NCBI GenBank assembly: GCA_026389975.1
Contig: JAPLGV010000046.1
Span: 1-8,876 of the forward strand
Source of the DNA: Chloroflexota bacterium
GTDB lineage: Bacteria; Chloroflexota; Anaerolineae; Anaerolineales; Villigracilaceae
DNA length: 8,876 bases
Direction: 5' to 3'
Shown one piece after another: positions 5,745 through 8,876 of this stretch. The first letter of the stretch is position 1. Every line of letters begins with the position of its first letter. A program made the translations under genes and the position numbers. The notes below the pieces were generated by a model. It was given only the letters and a program-made list of their open reading frames with translations, was not told where the DNA came from and searched no databases.

Positions 5745-5861
5745 TTAAAGGTTGATCAGGTTGGGGTCTATCATATACTGCCACCAGTTATTGGCTACTC
5801 CGCTCGTCCGCCCGGCGACTTTAGGCAGGTGCTTTAACCACCATTTGTGGTGAGCACGGAT
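5745..5861 (-). pseudogene. Out-of-frame C-terminal remnant (38 codons) of the adjacent hypothetical gene
   Basis: In a frame different from the upstream gene, codons from 5861 down to the TAA at 5745-5747 read IRAHHKWWLKHLPK and onward to end in DPNLINL. The composition, rich in Trp and His, matches the style of the preceding protein end, and removing one copy of the 7-bp TGTCACC repeat (5861-5874) joins the two smoothly as WGDGDIRAHHKWW. It is therefore best read as the original C-terminus, now not translated unless a frameshift occurs. Confidence 0.75.
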
Positions 5862-5874
5862 GTCACCTGTCACC
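5861..5874. repeat. 7-bp tandem duplication causing a frameshift
   Basis: TGTCACC occurs twice in a row, followed directly by GTCACC. On the coding (minus) strand the extra seven bases turn GAC ATC CGT into GAC AGG TGA, ending the frame. Slippage on such a run can add or remove a unit. Confidence 0.85.
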
Positions 5875-6825
5875 GTCACCCCATTCGTCAGCGTTAACCT
5901 GGCGGAACTCTTTTTGAAATTTCGGAAAGTTGTACCAGTCGTAGCAATTGCTGGGGACGTCGCGCGGGTTGTTCCAATCATAATCCTGGGCGCTATTGGG
6001 AGCGTAATGGATTGTCCCAATGCCGGCCTTGCCGGGCGCGATCTGGTCGAAACTGATAAACTGCTGGAACAGGTTGAGGGTGGGGCCAACGGTGGCAGGT
6101 ACCCGGCCTTGCCTATAAGCCCAGGCCACAAAGTCCTGGCTATTGAAAACTTTGGAGACAAGGCTTTCAGACCGATGCCCGAACGATTCGAGCATTTCAC
6201 CGACGCCCCGTTCGTAGGAGAACCCCATGACGATAAACCGGCGGGTGGAACCGGATGTCCACGTCATAGGCGGGGAATTGCACCAGAAAGCGCCCGCTCC
6301 GCCCATGCTTGATTCGTAGAATCCAGCTTGCGGGAAGGCAAACAGCCACACTTCGTCAATTTCGCGCTTCGCGATACGCGGCAAGACCTTCAATCCGGTC
6401 AGAATGGCCTGGTAGTCGGCTCCTTCGGGCTTATGCGGCGGCTGAACACCCTTCAGCACATCCAGATAGGTCTGAGGATCATAGCGATAACCATCGGTCT
6501 TGGCCGGGAACTCGTTGAGTTCCACGCGCTGGACAATCTGGTAGCGCGCCATCCCGCCGCTGGTCTCCAGAATATCGTGAATGTAGGCATTGGCCAGGTC
6601 ATCGGGAGGCTGCCATTGCATTAACTGGGAGAGTTTGACACCCGAAGCCGGGTCCATGACCGGGTCGTAGATGGCCAGCAGCACGCGCGCGGTCACAATC
6701 CGTACCGGTTCAGTGGTGTTATCGGGTGGAACAACGCGGCCGGCAGAGGGAGACTTTGGGTACCTAAACAGCTTGAGCAAAGCACCCAGAAGAGACGATT
6801 TGGAGTTACCGGACGAGTTATACAT
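5863..6825 (-). CDS. Conserved hypothetical protein, truncated by frameshift
   Basis: I do not recognise a named family with certainty. The 320 visible residues have no signal peptide or membrane helix at the start, which is polar and Ser-rich. A central block is rich in aromatic residues and Gly (EVWLFAFPQAGFYESSMGG; GAFWCNSPP; RRFIVMGFSYERGVGEMLE; ESFGHRSES) and looks like a conserved core of acidic, His and Cys residues that could be an active or metal site. The end CYDWYNFPKF...NADEWGDGDR stops early because of a 7-bp duplication; repaired length would be 357. The start at 6825 is supported by an AGAGGA ribosome site that overlaps the stop codon of the upstream gene, which ends 8 nt away, so the two are probably co-translated. 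A role together with the propeller membrane protein is likely but its nature is unknown. Confidence 0.8.
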   Translation of the reverse strand: MYNSSGNSKSSLLGALLKLFRYPKSPSAGRVVPPDNTTEPVRIVTARVLLAIYDPVMDPASGVKLSQLMQWQPPDDLANAYIHDILETSGGMARYQIVQRVELNEFPAKTDGYRYDPQTYLDVLKGVQPPHKPEGADYQAILTGLKVLPRIAKREIDEVWLFAFPQAGFYESSMGGAGAFWCNSPPMTWTSGSTRRFIVMGFSYERGVGEMLESFGHRSESLVSKVFNSQDFVAWAYRQGRVPATVGPTLNLFQQFISFDQIAPGKAGIGTIHYAPNSAQDYDWNNPRDVPSNCYDWYNFPKFQKEFRQVNADEWGDGDR

Positions 6826-6833
6826 TTTTCCTC

Positions 6834-8876
6834 TTATGGCACATTGGTGGCGAAGAACACTTGATAGCCTATGCTGAAGAAAATATAACGGTTCGGGCTG
6901 ATGGTCATGGCCGTGGCAGGGCCGTTGAACAGCGTATTGCTTTGCTCGACACTGGCCCGGAACTGGCCGCGCAACTCCAGCGAATCGGACCGCGGACTAA
7001 AGTAGTAGACTGCCCGCGTTAGCGGTTCAAGCAGATAAAGCAACGGGTCGGGCGCGGCAGCGATGGATATTTGGTTAAAAATAGCATCGGTGATCTCGGG
7101 GCCAGGTTGTCGCTCCGGACGGTTATCAACGAAGGTGACCGGATCGGTACAGCGCAACGGGACTCCTTCATAATGACTCGCCGAGCAGGCCGTGATATGC
7201 CCGTCTTCAAAGAGCAGGTACAGGTCAGAATTATTGGCGGCCAGGTCAATGGAGGTGCTAAAGTTCTGTGGTATCTGTTGACCGAAGAACATGGTAGGGG
7301 AATTAATGAATTTACCGAAATCCCCTTGATACACCCACACGGTGTTCCCCGGTGGATCGAGTACGTACAAATACTTGCCATCCGTATCCAGGGCAAAAGC
7401 AGAAATACCCTGCCAACCAAGCGGCGGTGGGCCGAGAGGCACAGCCACCGGCTGCATATTGAACCCGCAGTAGAGCAGAGTCCCGCTGGCATCTATAGCC
7501 ATGACACGGGCATTGTAAATATTGCTCATTTGCAGGGCTTCAATATCAATCAAGTTCCCCACATTGGTTGTGTCATACAGCCCTGGCCCGCATTTAAAGC
7601 CGGTATCAATTTCATATCCCTGGTTTCCCAGGGCAGCACGCATCACGCTTCCGCGTGATGCGTCGAGCAGGTACAAGTCAGTGTTGGTGGCAGCCATCCG
7701 GTTGATCTGCACGGTGTGGCTCAATCCTACGACAATCGCCGGACGGAAATCCAGGCGTACGATGCTATCCAGGTTGTCGAGCGCCGTCTGCGCCTCCTGG
7801 CGCAAGTTAAGCGAGTCCTGTGTACCCTGGTAGTGGTCGGCCAGATCGAGGTAATAAAGCGTGCTGTCCCAGGCGCGACGCACCTCAGTCGGGTCGGTCT
7901 GTCCGTGGGCTTGTGCGGCCTGTCCCAGAGCCATGTTGTAGTATTCCTGGTATTGTGTAGCACGCCCATAACGCGTATAGACCAATCCTGCAATCGTCAC
8001 GACAATCAGAGGAATGGCAATCACTAAAAATGCAAGGCTGGAACCGCCAACTTTCGATTCGCCCTCTTTCGGATTTGGCAATAGATTCGGCAGGAACTTT
8101 TTTAAGCCCTCAGAAATCTTCTGCGTGCGCACCCGTATTCCCTGGATAACTTTTGCCAGCCCGCGGTAGACGCCCTGGCGGCTGGCGGACGGACGCACGA
8201 TTTCGGGCAATTCGCCGGTGGTGCGCGAGGAAACGAAACGCCCGGTCTGCGCGGCTGGACGCGACACAGTCGTTGTCGAAACAGGCACCGGGCGGCGGGA
8301 AGGCTGCGCCGGTATGTTCTGGACCCTCGGCCTGCTTGCCGTGACGGGAGTCTCGGTGTTCTGTGGCGGAGTCTCAGGCTTCGGAGCGCCCGCCGGAGCA
8401 TTTGTCTCCGATCCGGCCAGGAGGCGGGCGAAGCGGCTGGCAGGACGTTCGCTCTCCACCTGCGAGGTGGGGCGGACCGGGGTCGGAGTAGGGGCGGGTT
8501 GTTGAAGTGCGTCAGGTGCGGGAACAGGTTTGGCTGCCTGTTCCACGTCCCGTGCTGGAACCGGGACTACCACGTCCCGTGCTGAAACCGGGACTACCCC
8601 GGAATCCGGTTGATGGTCCGGAGCCGCTGCGTCGGGAGCAGGCGCAGGCAGCGCTTTCAGGATGTTCAGATTGCCCTTCCCTGCCTGCACCTGAACCAAT
8701 ATCGCATTCAAGTCGTCACCGGTGATGGAAAGCAATTCGCGGCGCAGGGTGTTCGGGGAAACAAGGTGTTCGCCCAGCAGCGCTGCCTCCCAGCCGGAGG
8801 GCAGGTCGGTGCACAGCACCAACTGGTCGCCGGGATTCAGGTTGAGTTGTGCAAAATAGAGTGGGGTAGCCTGGCC
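6834..8876 (-). CDS. Membrane protein with PP2C-like N-terminal end and beta-propeller domain (5' end outside window)
   Basis: The frame is open to the right edge, so the start lies outside; 680 residues are visible. The first part (LNLNPGDQLVLCTDLPSGW, then a LLxxxxDDLNAILVQ segment) resembles the end of a PP2C-type phosphatase domain in which the usual SDG is altered to TDL; this assignment is tentative. Residues about 75-230 form a Pro/Ala/Thr-rich linker, then a basic stretch, then one membrane helix (about 279-300, SSLAFLVIAIPLIVV...). After it come a helical segment with alpha-hairpin character (about 302-370) and repeated LYLLD, LYCGF, LYVLDPPGN, LYLLFEDG, LYLLEPLT strands typical of a beta-propeller. 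Positive charges before the helix suggest the N-terminus is cytoplasmic and the propeller outside. It may be a sensory or scaffold protein linking inside and outside; no catalytic claim can be made. The linker contains two tandem copies of the dispersed repeat. Confidence 0.8.
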   Translation of the reverse strand, partial: GQATPLYFAQLNLNPGDQLVLCTDLPSGWEAALLGEHLVSPNTLRRELLSITGDDLNAILVQVQAGKGNLNILKALPAPAPDAAAPDHQPDSGVVPVSARDVVVPVPARDVEQAAKPVPAPDALQQPAPTPTPVRPTSQVESERPASRFARLLAGSETNAPAGAPKPETPPQNTETPVTASRPRVQNIPAQPSRRPVPVSTTTVSRPAAQTGRFVSSRTTGELPEIVRPSASRQGVYRGLAKVIQGIRVRTQKISEGLKKFLPNLLPNPKEGESKVGGSSLAFLVIAIPLIVVTIAGLVYTRYGRATQYQEYYNMALGQAAQAHGQTDPTEVRRAWDSTLYYLDLADHYQGTQDSLNLRQEAQTALDNLDSIVRLDFRPAIVVGLSHTVQINRMAATNTDLYLLDASRGSVMRAALGNQGYEIDTGFKCGPGLYDTTNVGNLIDIEALQMSNIYNARVMAIDASGTLLYCGFNMQPVAVPLGPPPLGWQGISAFALDTDGKYLYVLDPPGNTVWVYQGDFGKFINSPTMFFGQQIPQNFSTSIDLAANNSDLYLLFEDGHITACSASHYEGVPLRCTDPVTFVDNRPERQPGPEITDAIFNQISIAAAPDPLLYLLEPLTRAVYYFSPRSDSLELRGQFRASVEQSNTLFNGPATAMTISPNRYIFFSIGYQVFFATNVP
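8545..8598 (-). repeat. Dispersed GTCCCG hairpin repeat, tandem copies 3 and 4 (inside the propeller gene)
   Basis: Two adjacent 27-bp units (8545-8571 and 8572-8598) differ by one base. Relative to copies 1 and 2 they lie on the opposite strand. They are translated as VVPVSARDV and VVPVPARDV in the Pro/Ala-rich linker. A 27-bp period keeps the frame. Confidence 0.9.

Noticed and set aside
8545..8598. A minimal CRISPR array.
   Set aside because: Units are directly adjacent with no spacers, and the same unit is dispersed elsewhere singly.
8820..8822. TTG as the start of the propeller gene.
   Set aside because: The same frame continues upstream to the window edge with sensible sequence (PLYFAQLNLNPGD), which fits the protein fold, so the gene begins outside the window.

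Overview
The window is ordinary high-GC bacterial chromosome. The gene content and style (lipoprotein-type binding protein, ComEC, a PP2C-like/propeller membrane protein, and many small palindromic and short-period repeats between genes) fit a Chloroflexota bacterium, most likely Anaerolineae. That placement is an inference from recalled protein styles; no marker gene is present.

Layout. (1) 1-2122, minus strand: nearly all of a ComEC/Rec2 DNA-uptake channel gene, running off the left edge. Its C-terminal metallo-beta-lactamase-like domain has lost the histidine metal-binding motif. (2) 2123-2647: a 525-nt regulatory region with back-to-back sigma70-type promoters, then a well-preserved cobalamin riboswitch with a readable terminator/antiterminator platform, then two extra hairpin or repeat structures before the first start codon. 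(3) 2648-5557, plus strand: a three-gene vitamin B12 ABC importer operon in the order binding lipoprotein (btuF-like), permease (btuC-like), ATPase (btuD-like). The riboswitch is what points to cobalamin rather than iron-siderophore or heme as substrate. (4) 5558-5744: a convergent intergenic gap with a dispersed hairpin repeat and a GGTACC hairpin. (5) 5745-8876, minus strand: a two-gene unit made of a membrane protein with a PP2C-like N-terminal end and an extracytoplasmic beta-propeller (5' end outside the window), followed 8 nt later by a conserved hypothetical protein whose last 38 codons are put out of frame by a 7-bp tandem duplication.

How it works together: when cobalamin is scarce the riboswitch should let transcription read through a terminator at about 2424-2452 and the importer is made; when cobalamin is plentiful the leader should terminate. 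comEC is transcribed divergently from its own promoter. The two right-hand minus-strand genes look translationally linked, but their function is unknown.

The most unusual signal is the density of small repeats. A roughly 27-nt GTCCCG...CGGGAC hairpin element occurs four times: inside comEC, in the gap after btuD, and twice in tandem inside the propeller gene. It lies in opposite orientations and is read in different frames. The leader and both junctions of the btu operon also carry short-period (7- or 8-bp) arrays, two of them built as inverted pairs.
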